Assembly: GCF_030268685.1 (NCBI RefSeq)
Contig: NZ_BSRQ01000017.1
Location: 1-64,000, forward strand
Direction of reading: 5' to 3'
Origin: Microtetraspora sp. NBRC 13810
Lineage (GTDB): Bacteria > Actinomycetota > Actinomycetes > Streptosporangiales > Streptosporangiaceae
Length of the DNA stretch: 64,000 nt
The position numbers and the translations under genes were made by a program. Below the pieces are notes generated by a model. The model was not told the DNA's origin. It did not search any database and saw only the letters and a list, made by a program, of their open reading frames with translations. Below, piece by piece: positions 25,969-36,096 of this stretch; the first letter of the stretch is position 1, and every line of letters begins with the position of its first letter.

Positions 25969-26559
25969 ATGCCGGCGACCGAGTCCCGCCCGTTGCGCGC
26001 CGACGCCCGGCGTAACCGCGACCGGCTGCTGGAGACCGCCGTGCGGGCCTTCACCGAGCACGGTCTCGACGTGACGCTGGAGGCCATCGCCAGGGAGGCG
26101 GGCGTCGGCATCGGCACGCTCTACCGCCATTTCCCCACCCGGGACGCCCTGGTCGAGGCGGCCTACCGCAACGAGCTCGCCCGGCTGTGCGACGCGGCGC
26201 CCGAACTGCTGGGCAGCCTGCCGCCGGACGAGGCCACCCGGGCGTGGATGGACCGCTTCGTCGACTACATGACGGCCAAACGCGGCATGGCCGACGCCCT
26301 GCGCGCCGTCATCGCCTCCGGCGGCAACCCGTACGAGGAGAGCAGGGACCGGATGGTCGCCGCGATCGGCGGCCTGCTGCGGGCCGGGGCCGAGGCCGGG
26401 ACCGTGCGGCCGGATGTCGATCCGGTCGACGTGCTGACCGGTCTGAGCGGGGTCACCCTGGCGGCGGGCGACGCGGCGCAGCGCGACCGCGCCAGCCGGC
26501 TGCTGGACCTGCTGATGGACGGCCTGCGCTACCGCGCCGGAGCCCCGGCGCCGGAGTGA
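25969..26559 (+). CDS. TetR-family transcriptional regulator
   Basis: The 196-residue protein has an N-terminal TetR helix-turn-helix (VTLEAIAREAGVGIGTLYRHFPTRDALVEA, residues ~38-67) and a C-terminal ligand-binding helical domain of the kind following TetR_N in actinobacterial SDR-linked repressors. GGAGGAG directly precedes the ATG. It is divergent from the SDR gene, and the shared intergenic region contains inverted repeats. Local repression of the SDR and autoregulation are inferred. Confidence 0.9.
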   Translation: MPATESRPLRADARRNRDRLLETAVRAFTEHGLDVTLEAIAREAGVGIGTLYRHFPTRDALVEAAYRNELARLCDAAPELLGSLPPDEATRAWMDRFVDYMTAKRGMADALRAVIASGGNPYEESRDRMVAAIGGLLRAGAEAGTVRPDVDPVDVLTGLSGVTLAAGDAAQRDRASRLLDLLMDGLRYRAGAPAPE

Positions 26560-26576
26560 GCCCCCGCACGGCGGGC

Positions 26577-26981
26577 TCAGAAGGCGTCGGCCCCGGCCTG
26601 CGCGACGGCGATGTCCTCCTGCACCGTGCCCGCGCTGACCCCGACCGCGCCGGCCACCTCGCCGCCCGCCTCGACCAGCGGGACGCCGCCACCGAAGATC
26701 ACCAGACCTTCGTTGGTCACCTCGATGCCGTAGAGCGGGCCGCCCGGCACGGCGGACTCGCCGAGCTGCTCGGTGGTCATCGCCATCAGCGCGGCGGTGC
26801 GGGCCTTGCGGATCGCGATGTCGATGCTGCCGAGGATCGCGCCGTCCTGGCGGGCGAACGCCACGAGGTGCCCGCCGTCGTCCACCACGGCGACGTTCAT
26901 CGGCTGCCCGATCTCCAGCGCCCTGTTCAGCGCGGCGTCGAGCACCTGGCGGGCGGTGGCGAGGGCGAGTCGTGCGGGCAT
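26577..26981 (-). CDS. GlcG/HbpS/PduO-C family protein
   Basis: The 134-residue protein is of the DUF336 fold (GlcG, HbpS and the C-terminal domain of PduO). Visible marks are MNVAVVDDGGHLVAFARQDGA, the IRKARTAALM helix and the Gly-rich end GGEVAGAVGVSAGT. The start at 26981 has GGGAG upstream; a much longer frame continuing to 27419 runs through the OsmC gene and is spurious. It is last in the diol dehydratase operon. Since this domain is fused to the cobalamin adenosyltransferase in PduO of enteric bacteria, its presence here fits B12 or heme handling, but the exact role is not known. Confidence 0.85.
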   Translation of the reverse strand: MPARLALATARQVLDAALNRALEIGQPMNVAVVDDGGHLVAFARQDGAILGSIDIAIRKARTAALMAMTTEQLGESAVPGGPLYGIEVTNEGLVIFGGGVPLVEAGGEVAGAVGVSAGTVQEDIAVAQAGADAF

Positions 26982-27001
26982 GGTCCTGTCTCCCTTCCCC
27001 G

Positions 27002-27445
27002 CTACGCGGGCACCTGGTCCAGCTCGGCGTCCAGGGTGATCGGGGTCGCGCTGAGCGCCACGGAGACCGGGCAGACCTCCTTGGCCCGCTCCGCCGACCG
27101 GCGGAACCCGGCCGGGTCCGCGCCGGGCACCACCGCCCGCACGACCAGCCGGATCTCGGTGATCAGATACGCCTCGCCGCGCAGGTTCTGGGACACCGTC
27201 GCCGTGGTGTCGATCCGGTCCGGCGGGGTGCCGGACGCGGTGAGCAGCGCCGACAGCTGCATGCTGTAGCAGGCGGCGTGCGCCGCGGCGACGAGTTCCT
27301 CCGGGCTGGTCTGGCCGTCCGGCTCGCCGGCCCTGGTGGGCAGCGACACCGTGAAGCCGCCCGCGCCGGAGGAGACGAGGGTGACCGTGCCCGAGCCGTT
27401 GATCAGGTCCCCGGTCCACCGGGTGGTGGCGATGCGATCAGGCAT
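27002..27445 (-). CDS. OsmC/Ohr-family thiol peroxidase-like protein
   Basis: The 147-residue protein has the two redox cysteines of the OsmC family: HAACYSMQLS (first Cys on the long helix, near residue 80) and KEVCPVSVAL (second Cys, near residue 123). The strand TSPEELVAAAHAAC is the family signature. Members reduce organic hydroperoxides using dihydrolipoyl or low-molecular-weight thiols. Its start overlaps the end of the reactivase small-subunit gene by 8 bp, so it is cotranslated with the diol dehydratase set. This suggests protection against radical or aldehyde by-products. That link is inference. Confidence 0.88.
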   Translation of the reverse strand: MPDRIATTRWTGDLINGSGTVTLVSSGAGGFTVSLPTRAGEPDGQTSPEELVAAAHAACYSMQLSALLTASGTPPDRIDTTATVSQNLRGEAYLITEIRLVVRAVVPGADPAGFRRSAERAKEVCPVSVALSATPITLDAELDQVPA

Positions 27446-27821
27446 GGGAGTCCTCCTGCCGTTTGAACGGGATGCGCACGACCAGCCGGGCCGCGTTGTG
27501 CCCCATGACCCTGGCCGAGCCGGCCGGGCCCGCCGCCGCGGGCGCGTCCCGCGGCAGCTTGGCGTGGTGCACGCAGGTGTTCCCCATGGCGTCCACCCCT
27601 ACCCCGACGCCCAGGCTGGAGACCTGCGCCGCCGCGAAGGCCAGTTCCCGCGCGCCGCCGTCCGCCGCCTCCTCGGTACGGCACGGCACGCCCTCCTCCT
27701 CCAGCCCGGCGAGGATCTCGCGGAGCACCCGCGGATCGCCGTGGCGGTGCAGCAGCACCACGGCGGGCGGGATCCGGCCGGCCCGGCCCGCGGGCCGGTC
27801 ACCGGGGGATGTGCAGCGCAC
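27438..27821 (-). CDS. ddrB: Diol/glycerol dehydratase reactivase, small subunit
   Basis: The 127-residue protein matches the small subunit of the diol dehydratase reactivating factor (DdrB/PduH/DhaG type). This subunit resembles the dehydratase medium subunit's N-terminal fold and displaces damaged cobalamin from the enzyme together with the large ATPase subunit. Visible marks are VVLLHRHGDPRVLREILAGL, SSLGVGVGVD and ARVMGHNAARLVV. It begins with GTG and overlaps the 3' end of the large-subunit gene by 23 bp, and it overlaps the OsmC gene by 8 bp. The N-terminus is Arg/Pro-rich and may be shorter in reality. Confidence 0.85.
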   Translation of the reverse strand: MRCTSPGDRPAGRAGRIPPAVVLLHRHGDPRVLREILAGLEEEGVPCRTEEAADGGARELAFAAAQVSSLGVGVGVDAMGNTCVHHAKLPRDAPAAAGPAGSARVMGHNAARLVVRIPFKRQEDSHA

Positions 27822-29649
27822 GTTCCATCACCGCCCGCGCCGCCGCGTGGCTGACGACCAGGCCGGTCGCCACGGCGTTGCGCGGCCCCTCGGTGCCGCG
27901 CACGTTCCCGGTCCCGCTGACGACGCCGAACGCCGCGACGGCCTCCGAGATCATGTCGGGGATCTCGAAGTCCAGCGCGGACCCGCCGAGCACCACCACG
28001 AAACCGAGGTGCCGGATGTCGCCCCCGGGGGCCACCTGTTCCAGCGCGCGGAGCGCGTTGACCACGAACACCCGGTGCTTGGCCGACCGGCGCACCTCGC
28101 GGATCTTCTCCACGCCGTGCCGGGTGGGGATCGGGTGCATGCCGGCGTCGGTGAGCACCAGAACCCGGGCGAAGGCGTCCGCGGGCAGCGGCTCCTGGAA
28201 GAAGCGGGCGGTGCCGTCCTCCATCCGGATGTGGAAGAAGCTCTCCGCCTTGGCCAGCGGGAACTTCTTGATCTCCTCGGCGAGTTCCAGGTTGTCCAGC
28301 CCGAGTTCGGAGTCGATCAGGTTGGTGACCAGGTCGCCGGCGCCGGCGAGGTGCACGGAGTGCGCGCCGTCGCCGCTGGACACCGCCGCGTCCGTGGACC
28401 CGCCGCCGAGGTCGAGGATCGCCAGCGGCCGGTCGGTGCCCGGCGTGGTGAGCGCGCCCAGCAGCGCCATGTCGGCCTCGACGCCGCCGATCAGCACCTC
28501 GCAGCCGAGCGCCGCGCGCAGCCGCTCGGCGAGCAGTTCCATCGGCCCCTTGCTGGTCCGCACCATCGCGGCCAGCGCCACCGCGCTCTCCAGCGCGAAC
28601 TCCCCGGCCAGGCCGCCGGTGATCCGCTGCGGGACGAAGGTGTCCACGGCCAGCACGTCCTGGATCCGGACGCCGTCGACCGGCATCTCGGTCAGCTCGG
28701 ACATCGTGTCGCGGACCCGGGCGAGCATCCCGCCGACGTGGGTGCCCGGCTCGCCGGCGGCGTCGACCAGCGGCCGCACCCGGCGCAGCGTGTCCATGAT
28801 CTCGGCCGCGCCGGCGTCCATCTCGACCGAGCGCTTGGTCTGCTCGCCGATCAGGGTGAGGGTGCCGGCCGGGATCCTGCGGTCCGCGATGTCCCCTGCC
28901 GGGGTGCGCACCACGACGGCCGAACGGTTGCCGACCAGCGCCCTGGCCACGGGGGCGATCAGCCGGGTCTGCTCCGGGTCCAGCTCGAACACGGTGGCGA
29001 TGCCGTACACGTTGGACAGGGTGCGGATGGTGCGGCCCTGCTCGGCGACCTCGACGGCGGCCCGCATGCCGAGCGGCACCCGGTCCACCAGGGTGACCTC
29101 GTCCACCACCGGCACCGGCTCGCGCAGCCGGTTGGCGATCAGGTTGGCGTCGTCGGCGTGCGCCACCACGCCGGTGACCCGGACGCCGCGCAGGGTGGCG
29201 GCGTTGATCCCGGCGGCGGCGTCCTCGAAGTCGACGCCCGCGCCGACGACGCAGATGACCGCGGAACCGGCGGCGCAGTCCGGCAGCCCGGCGAAGGCCA
29301 CGGTGGTGCCGACGCCCAGCCCGGCGCCGCCGGGGGTGTCCGGGTTGTGGCCGATCATCGTGGACTCCGTGATGATCGTCTCGGTGATGGTCTCCATGGC
29401 GAGCCCGCTGATCACCGGGGTCGCCTCGTTGACCAGCACCGCTGCCAGGTCCGCCGGGTCGCGCCCGGCCGCGGCCAGCGCCCGGCGCACCACCTCGACG
29501 ACACCGGAGACGTTCTCCACGGTGCCCTTCACCCCCGTGGTCCCGCCGAGCGCGCCGGACAGGAAGGTCATCTCCCCGTGCTCGCCCACCAGCGTGGCGC
29601 ACGCCTCCGTGGTCGAGTTCCCGATGTCCACCCCCACGACCAGGGACAT
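27799..29649 (-). CDS. ddrA: Diol dehydratase reactivase, ATPase large subunit
   Basis: The 616-residue protein is of the actin/hsp70-like ATPase class of dehydratase reactivases (DdrA/PduG/DhaF). The phosphate-1 motif VGVDIGNSTTEACA is at the N-terminus. NHPDT-like IGHNPDTPGGAGLGVG and the C-terminal phosphate-2 motif LAILDLGGGSTDAAVS near residue 415 complete the pocket. The length is the family norm (about 605-615). It exchanges inactivated cobalamin for adenosylcobalamin in an ATP-dependent manner. It lies 11 bp after the medium subunit gene and overlaps ddrB. Confidence 0.95.
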   Translation of the reverse strand: MSLVVGVDIGNSTTEACATLVGEHGEMTFLSGALGGTTGVKGTVENVSGVVEVVRRALAAAGRDPADLAAVLVNEATPVISGLAMETITETIITESTMIGHNPDTPGGAGLGVGTTVAFAGLPDCAAGSAVICVVGAGVDFEDAAAGINAATLRGVRVTGVVAHADDANLIANRLREPVPVVDEVTLVDRVPLGMRAAVEVAEQGRTIRTLSNVYGIATVFELDPEQTRLIAPVARALVGNRSAVVVRTPAGDIADRRIPAGTLTLIGEQTKRSVEMDAGAAEIMDTLRRVRPLVDAAGEPGTHVGGMLARVRDTMSELTEMPVDGVRIQDVLAVDTFVPQRITGGLAGEFALESAVALAAMVRTSKGPMELLAERLRAALGCEVLIGGVEADMALLGALTTPGTDRPLAILDLGGGSTDAAVSSGDGAHSVHLAGAGDLVTNLIDSELGLDNLELAEEIKKFPLAKAESFFHIRMEDGTARFFQEPLPADAFARVLVLTDAGMHPIPTRHGVEKIREVRRSAKHRVFVVNALRALEQVAPGGDIRHLGFVVVLGGSALDFEIPDMISEAVAAFGVVSGTGNVRGTEGPRNAVATGLVVSHAAARAVMERALHIPR

Positions 29650-29660
29650 GGATCTCCTCC

Positions 29661-30263
29661 TCAGCCGGCGTCGGCCAACCGGATCAGCACGTCGAGCTCC
29701 ACCGGCCCGGCGTCCGGCTGGACGAACCCGGTCTCCTTGATGTGCAGCAGCGCGGCCTTGGCCTGCCAGCGCGGGCGGGCCATGTAGTCGTTGCGCGAGG
29801 GCACCGGCTCCGGTGACTCGCCCTTGGCGTACCGCGCCGCGTTGCGGCCGATCCTGCGGAAGGTCTCCAGGTCCATCAGCGGGGCCTGCGGGAACAGCTC
29901 CAGGTTCGACAGCCGGAGCAGATCCTTCTGGTGGATCATGGTGGTGCCGCGGGAGAGGATGCCGATCCCGATCCCCGAGCCGGACAGCTTGGCCGCCGTG
30001 TGCGCGATGACCGCGAGGTCGGCGCTGGAACGCAGCCGGATCACCCGGGCCTGCACCCCCTGCTCCTCCACCCCGGCCAGCAGCTCGCGCAGCACGTCGG
30101 CGTGCGGGATGTCCACGATGGTCCTGGAGAAGAACGCGCCGAACGCCGGCGAGACGCCGATGACCACCTCGTCCGAGCGCCGCCCGGGCAGCGCCGGGCC
30201 CTTCTCCACCAGGCTCAGCGTACGGCTCGCCGCCCCGTCGCGGGCCGCCACGGTGTCAGCCAT
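29661..30263 (-). CDS. pduD: Diol/glycerol dehydratase, medium subunit
   Basis: The 200-residue beta subunit of coenzyme B12-dependent diol dehydratase (PduD/DdrA-pocket partner) helps bind adenosylcobalamin. Marks are [19 protein letters not shown], the loop [18 protein letters not shown] and the closing [10 protein letters not shown]. The start at 30263 is supported by AAGGAG 9 nt upstream; a longer frame reaching past 32000 is an artefact of reading through pduC. The N-terminal ~25 residues before the conserved core are short, compared with the encapsulation peptide of microcompartment versions. That fits the absence of shell genes. Confidence 0.94.
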   Translation of the reverse strand: MADTVAARDGAASRTLSLVEKGPALPGRRSDEVVIGVSPAFGAFFSRTIVDIPHADVLRELLAGVEEQGVQARVIRLRSSADLAVIAHTAAKLSGSGIGIGILSRGTTMIHQKDLLRLSNLELFPQAPLMDLETFRRIGRNAARYAKGESPEPVPSRNDYMARPRWQAKAALLHIKETGFVQPDAGPVELDVLIRLADAG

Positions 30264-30295
30264 GATCACGTCTCCTTTCCCGGCCGCCCGGTGGG

Positions 30296-32017
30296 TCAGC
30301 CGACCTCCTGCTCCGGATTGCGGGCGCTGACGACGTGCCGCAGCCGCTTCATCTCCTCCCAGCGCGCGCCGCTGGGCCGGTACCCGCTGCCCGGCCCCGC
30401 GTAGTCGTTGGCGTCGTTGACGGCCGACAGCGTGGTCAGCTCCGGGGTGAGGATCGCCGAGGTGTGCAGCAGGTCGCCGGAGACCCGTTGCCGCAGCACG
30501 CCGAGCAGCGCCTCGGCCATGTCGGGGAAGCCGCCGGCCTCCAGCCCCTTGACGATGTCCAGCCCGGTGACGCCCCGGTCCATCACCGACTGCGCCGACT
30601 TGAGGTCCTCCAGCACGTCCCGCGGCGGGAGTTCCTTGCTGCCGTGCGAATAGATGACCGCCTCGATCTCCCTGTCGGTGATCGGGGCCAGGCCGAGGTG
30701 GGCGAAGACGCCCTGCAACGCGCGGGCGGCCCGGCTGCGGGCGGCGAGGATCTCCGCCTCGGGGACGTGCCGGAGGGCGCCGTCCACCTGGAGGTCGCGC
30801 TGGATGGCGTTCCAGTCGTCGAAGTCCTCCGGGTCCAGGTTGGAGCCGGCGAACATGTTGTCGTAGTTCGGCACGGCGGAGTAGCCGGAGCAGATGAAGT
30901 CGGTGCCGGGCAGCAACTGCGGCATCAGCCGCGCGGTACGGCGCATGTCGGAGTGCGAGAAGGACTGGTCGTTGCCGGAGGCGCACTCCAGGTCCACGGT
31001 GCTGGCGACGAGGTTCTCGGCGAGCACCGCGCGGATCCCGGACGGCACCGCGCCGGGCACGCCGATGCAGCTGATCGAGCCGTTCTGCAGCCCCTGCACG
31101 CCGGCCCCCTTGGCGACCAGGATGCACCGGATCTCCAGGTAGAGCATCGACCTGCCCTCGGCGTTGCCCATCTGCACCTCCGAGCCGGTGCCCGAGGTGA
31201 ACCGCATCTTGATCCCGCGGGAGGCGTACGCCGAGGCGAGGAACGCCTTGGACCAGGGGGTGTCGTCGCCGTCGCAGAAGACCGCCTCGGTGCCGTAGAC
31301 CGAGATCGTCTCCGCGTAGCCGGTGATGCCGCGCATGCCGAGTTCCAGCTCGGTGGCCTCCTCCAGCGCGCACTGGGTGAGCACGCCCGGCTTGCCGGCC
31401 TGCGCGCCGACCTGCAGCGCGATGGCCACCAGCGGGGCATAGCGCACGACACCGAGGGTGGTCTCCAGTTCGCGGAAGCCGCGCAGCCCGGCCTCGGCGG
31501 CGTCCGCGGCCACCTGGACCGGGTTGTCCCTGGCGCTGGTGGAGTGCCCCTGGTTGGCCGGGGTGCGCCGGGCCCGCATCTTCTGCAGGGCCATCATCAT
31601 CTCCACCACGTTCATGGTCTTGACGACTTCGAGGAGCTTGGCCGGGGTGAGGCCGCAGGACACCGCCAGCACGTCGCGCCTGGACACCTTCGGGTCCACC
31701 AGCAGATGCGCGATCTCCACCGCGGACAGCGCCATCGCCCGCCCGGCCGCCTCCGCGTCGATCGCGTGGTCGGCGATGAACTGGTCGAGGAAGTCGAAGT
31801 CCTTCCGCTCCCTGCCGTCCATCTCCACGATGACCCCGTCCCGCACCCGCACGCCCGGCCGCGGGTCGTAGGGGCTGTCCATGGCGACCATGCCGACCTC
31901 GGGCCACTCCTCGACGAAGCCGTCGAGGTTCACCGGGCGGTTCTCCAGGATCTCCGTGCGCTTGGACCGCCGGGGGACCGCCGGGGCCTGCGGGCGTGCC
32001 GTGCTTCGAGTGCTCAT
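30296..32017 (-). CDS. pduC: Diol/glycerol dehydratase, large (catalytic) subunit
   Basis: The 573-residue alpha subunit is a TIM-barrel radical enzyme that dehydrates 1,2-propanediol or glycerol to propanal or 3-hydroxypropanal using adenosylcobalamin and a potassium/calcium ion. Family marks are [49 protein letters not shown] and [20 protein letters not shown]. The length is close to PduC (554) with a short Arg-rich N-terminal extension. The ATG at 32017 has GGTGAG upstream; the one at 32038 has nothing. Substrate preference between glycerol and propanediol cannot be read with confidence. Confidence 0.96.
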   Translation of the reverse strand: MSTRSTARPQAPAVPRRSKRTEILENRPVNLDGFVEEWPEVGMVAMDSPYDPRPGVRVRDGVIVEMDGRERKDFDFLDQFIADHAIDAEAAGRAMALSAVEIAHLLVDPKVSRRDVLAVSCGLTPAKLLEVVKTMNVVEMMMALQKMRARRTPANQGHSTSARDNPVQVAADAAEAGLRGFRELETTLGVVRYAPLVAIALQVGAQAGKPGVLTQCALEEATELELGMRGITGYAETISVYGTEAVFCDGDDTPWSKAFLASAYASRGIKMRFTSGTGSEVQMGNAEGRSMLYLEIRCILVAKGAGVQGLQNGSISCIGVPGAVPSGIRAVLAENLVASTVDLECASGNDQSFSHSDMRRTARLMPQLLPGTDFICSGYSAVPNYDNMFAGSNLDPEDFDDWNAIQRDLQVDGALRHVPEAEILAARSRAARALQGVFAHLGLAPITDREIEAVIYSHGSKELPPRDVLEDLKSAQSVMDRGVTGLDIVKGLEAGGFPDMAEALLGVLRQRVSGDLLHTSAILTPELTTLSAVNDANDYAGPGSGYRPSGARWEEMKRLRHVVSARNPEQEVG

Positions 32018-32062
32018 GTCCCGTCTCACCTTCCTCATGCCCGTGCCGTCGTGACGGCGGGT

Positions 32063-32485
32063 TCAGCTCGCGAGGATGCCCCGGCGCTCGTACACGTCGG
32101 CGGCCTCCCGGACCAGCCGCGCGCACAGCGTGGCGGAGTAGTCGTGTTCCAGCTCGTCGGCGATCGCGGTCAGCTCCTGCCTGGTGGAGGCGCGCGGCCG
32201 GAGCGCGTTGTAGATCCCGAGGACCTTGTCGTCGGGCAGCGCGGTCAGCTCGGCGGCCCGGCGGAAGTTCTGGCCGAGTTGCGGCCGGCCGACGGAGTCG
32301 GCGATCTGCGCCTGGAGCCGCAGCGTCTCCGGGGCGATCCGGAGGTCCTCGGCGGCCACCTCGCCGGCCAGGACGGCCGCCATGGTGAGCTCGTCGATGC
32401 GTTTGCCGGTCGGGGTTCTGAGCAGTTCGGGGCGGTGTGACGCCAGGGGGTAGTCGCGTTGCGGGTCGAGTTCCGCGTCGCTCAT
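32063..32485 (-). CDS. pduE: Diol/glycerol dehydratase, small subunit
   Basis: The 140-residue gamma subunit of B12-dependent diol dehydratase shows [18 protein letters not shown] and the helix [19 protein letters not shown], then [15 protein letters not shown], all hallmark PduE segments. GGAGG lies upstream of the ATG at 32485. Unusually, it is the first gene of the operon, ahead of the large and medium subunits, whereas the classical order is C-D-E. A 28-bp element shared with the aldehyde dehydrogenase promoter lies about 120 bp upstream. Confidence 0.94.
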   Translation of the reverse strand: MSDAELDPQRDYPLASHRPELLRTPTGKRIDELTMAAVLAGEVAAEDLRIAPETLRLQAQIADSVGRPQLGQNFRRAAELTALPDDKVLGIYNALRPRASTRQELTAIADELEHDYSATLCARLVREAADVYERRGILAS

Positions 32486-32603
32486 CGGCTCGTACCTCCT
32501 CACGAGCCCGGAGGCTCGGTGCCGGCGGGAGTCGTCACCGTGGTGGGAACGTCACTGCACGTTCATCGCGGTGCCGGGAATAGTCGGGAATATGGAAAAT
32601 AGT

Positions 32604-32631
32604 ATGAAATGTCACGTTGCAATGCCGTAGC
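32604..32631 (-). promoter_or_regulatory. Shared 28-bp element, dehydratase operon copy
   Basis: Read on the minus strand, this segment matches 34270-34297 (plus strand) at 22 of 28 positions, with the common core tgcaacgt. It lies 119 bp upstream of pduE and is probably the binding site of the adjacent GAF-domain regulator. Confidence 0.6.
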
Positions 32632-32652
32632 ATGTACGGCTGGGTGAAGCGG

Positions 32653-34152
32653 TCACCCGTCCTCGGCGAGCAGCCACGCGAGCCTGGTCGCGGCCACCGG
32701 CCGCCGCGGGTCATGCGCGGGCAGGTCCCGGACGAGCCGCTCGAACACCTCAAGGTCGTCCGCGCCCGGCTCGCTCTGCGCGTACGTCCACAGCGCGTCC
32801 GGATCCCGGTGCCCCAGGACGGCCGCGCGCAGGGCCGCCACGAGCTGGTAGCCCTCCGCCCGGACGGCGGGCGCCTCGGAACCGGAGAGCAGCGGCGCCC
32901 GGCAGGCCGCCGCCGCCGCGCGCACGTCCCCCGCGCCCAGCGCGGCCCGCGCGGCGAGGAAGTCCGCCTCCACGTCGGCCCGCAGCCGGTACGGCTTCGC
33001 CCGCATGGTCGCCGCGCCGAGCCGGGCCCGCAGCCGGTGGATCTCGGCGCGCACCGTCGCCGGGTTGCCGTCGTCCCCGTAGAGCTGCAACGCGAGCTGC
33101 TCCGCGGTCAGCCCGGCCGGATGCAGCGCGAGCAACGCGAGCAGCTCGGCCCAGCGCAGGGTCAGCGGCACCTCGCGGCCGTCCAGCACCGCCACCGGCC
33201 GGTCGCCGAGGAAGGACAGCGACAGTTTCGGCCGCCGGGCCGCCGCCCGCGCCGAGCGGGGGACCCGGACCAGGTAGCCGCCGGGCAGCGGTTCGACCAG
33301 CGCCTCGCGGCCGTCGCCGAGCAGGACCCGGTCCGCGCCCGCGGGGATCAAGATCCGCGCCGGCCACCGGCCGTGCGGCTCGGCGGCGATGATCCGCCCG
33401 GTCGGGGTGAGCAGCGCGCCCGCCTCGCCGCGCAGCCCGGCCAGGTGCGGCATGTTCCGCGCGCGCAGCAGCTCGTCGTGCAGCTCCATCCGGCGGCGCA
33501 GGTGGCCCTCCGCGAGCTGCGCGGTGGCGCCGACCAGGCTGACCACCGCCGGGTGCAGCGCGTAGAGCAGCCCGCTGACGTCGATCACGCCGAGCATGTC
33601 GCCGGTGTCCGGGTCGTGCACCGGGGCCGCCGCGCAGGTCCAGGTGTGGTAGGTGCGGACGAGGTGTTCGGCGGAGTAGATCTGCACCGGCGCGTCCGTG
33701 ACCAGGGCGGTGCCCATCGCGTTGGTGCCGATGGCGTCCTCGGCCCACCGGGTGCCCTCGCACAGGCCGACCTGGTCCGCGCGCCGGCAGATGTCCGCCG
33801 GCCCCTCCCGCCACAGGATGGTGCCCTCCGCGTCGGTGGCGATCATGACGTGCCGGGACTCGTCCGCGATGCCGACCAGCAGGTCGCGGACCAGCGGCAG
33901 TACGGCGCGCAGCGGGTGCGCCGAGCGCACGTCGGCCATCTCGTCCGGCCGGTACACCACGGGCGGCCGGAAGTCCTCCGGGTCCACGTGCGCGGCCAGC
34001 GAACGCCGCCAGGACTCGGAGATCACCGGGCGCGGCGGCGCGGGCGACTTCCCGCCGCTGAGCACGGCGTCGTGCACCTGCTGGAGCAGGTGGAACTGCG
34101 CCGAGGGGTTCGCCGACAGCTCCGCGGCCGTCGAGGTGGTCTTGACCTTCAT
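32653..34152 (-). CDS. GAF-domain transcriptional regulator of aldehyde/diol genes
   Basis: The 499-residue protein has an N-terminal AcoR-like sensor part (SESWRRSLAAHVDPEDF, then a GAF domain about residues 75-220 with WAEDAIGTNAMGTAL). The C-terminal winged helix of the OmpR/BTAD type (VPLTLRWAELLALLALHPAG...VRAEIHRLRARLG) is at about 350-430. The sigma-54 AAA+ domain of true AcoR is absent, as expected in actinobacteria. GGAGCG 7 nt upstream supports the ATG at 34152. It lies between the dehydratase operon and the divergent aldehyde dehydrogenase, whose upstream regions share an element. Activation by an aldehyde or diol is inferred. Confidence 0.85.
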   Translation of the reverse strand: MKVKTTSTAAELSANPSAQFHLLQQVHDAVLSGGKSPAPPRPVISESWRRSLAAHVDPEDFRPPVVYRPDEMADVRSAHPLRAVLPLVRDLLVGIADESRHVMIATDAEGTILWREGPADICRRADQVGLCEGTRWAEDAIGTNAMGTALVTDAPVQIYSAEHLVRTYHTWTCAAAPVHDPDTGDMLGVIDVSGLLYALHPAVVSLVGATAQLAEGHLRRRMELHDELLRARNMPHLAGLRGEAGALLTPTGRIIAAEPHGRWPARILIPAGADRVLLGDGREALVEPLPGGYLVRVPRSARAAARRPKLSLSFLGDRPVAVLDGREVPLTLRWAELLALLALHPAGLTAEQLALQLYGDDGNPATVRAEIHRLRARLGAATMRAKPYRLRADVEADFLAARAALGAGDVRAAAAACRAPLLSGSEAPAVRAEGYQLVAALRAAVLGHRDPDALWTYAQSEPGADDLEVFERLVRDLPAHDPRRPVAATRLAWLLAEDG

Positions 34153-34269
34153 AGTGCGCTCCGCGGCGACCCCGACGGGGCGCGTCGGGGTGGCCGTCAC
34201 TGCCAGTGACCGGACTTACCGCAGCGCCTTGCGCGACGCCCGCCCCGGCCAGGGCGGGTGTTCCCCCGT

Positions 34270-34297
34270 GCAACGGCGCTGCAACGTCACCTTTCCT
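34270..34297 (+). promoter_or_regulatory. Shared 28-bp element, aldehyde dehydrogenase copy
   Basis: This copy lies 48 bp upstream of the aldehyde dehydrogenase start and contains gcaacg twice with an 11-bp period, a helical-turn spacing that suits a dimeric activator. It matches the element upstream of pduE at 22 of 28 positions. Confidence 0.6.
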
Positions 34298-34344
34298 ACG
34301 TTTGGCTGCATAGCCCGTCAATTCATGCTATAGGGGGCGAAAGT

Positions 34345-35868
<1,524 letters not shown>

Positions 35869-35961
35869 CCATGCCCATCCACGAACCCCTGCCCACCCAC
35901 CAGAACCTCACCGGACCCCCACGGCACACAGGGGCTGACGCCGGGCGCCACGGTGGGGCCT

Positions 35962-36096
35962 GAAGACCGCGACGGTGCGGGGAGGGCGGGGCGTGATGTC
36001 CGTGACGGTGAGGGGAGGGCGGAGCGTGGTGTCCGTGATGGCATGGGAAGGGCGGGGTGTGTGATGTCCGTGACGGTGAGGTGATGGCGGGGCGTG
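35962..36096. repeat. Degenerate ~33-bp tandem repeat before the DUF779 gene
   Basis: Three to four diverged copies of a 33-35 bp unit (core gtgatgtccgtgacggtgag) run from about 35962 into the first codons of the DUF779 gene. No spacers are present, so it is not a CRISPR array. The repeats also create several possible start codons for DUF779. Confidence 0.6.

Noticed and set aside
26577-27419. 280-codon frame extending the PduO-C-like gene
   Set aside because: The first half overlaps the OsmC gene in another frame and has no family content; the ATG at 26981 fits the family.
32486-32652. Possible cobalamin riboswitch before the diol dehydratase operon
   Set aside because: I could not find the conserved B12-box or the multi-helix core; only a short gagcc/ggctc hairpin lies near the ribosome-binding site.
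32653-34152. Sigma-54 activator (true AcoR) for the GAF regulator
   Set aside because: The central AAA+ domain with GAFTGA is absent and the C-terminus is a winged helix, so it cannot be a sigma-54 activator.
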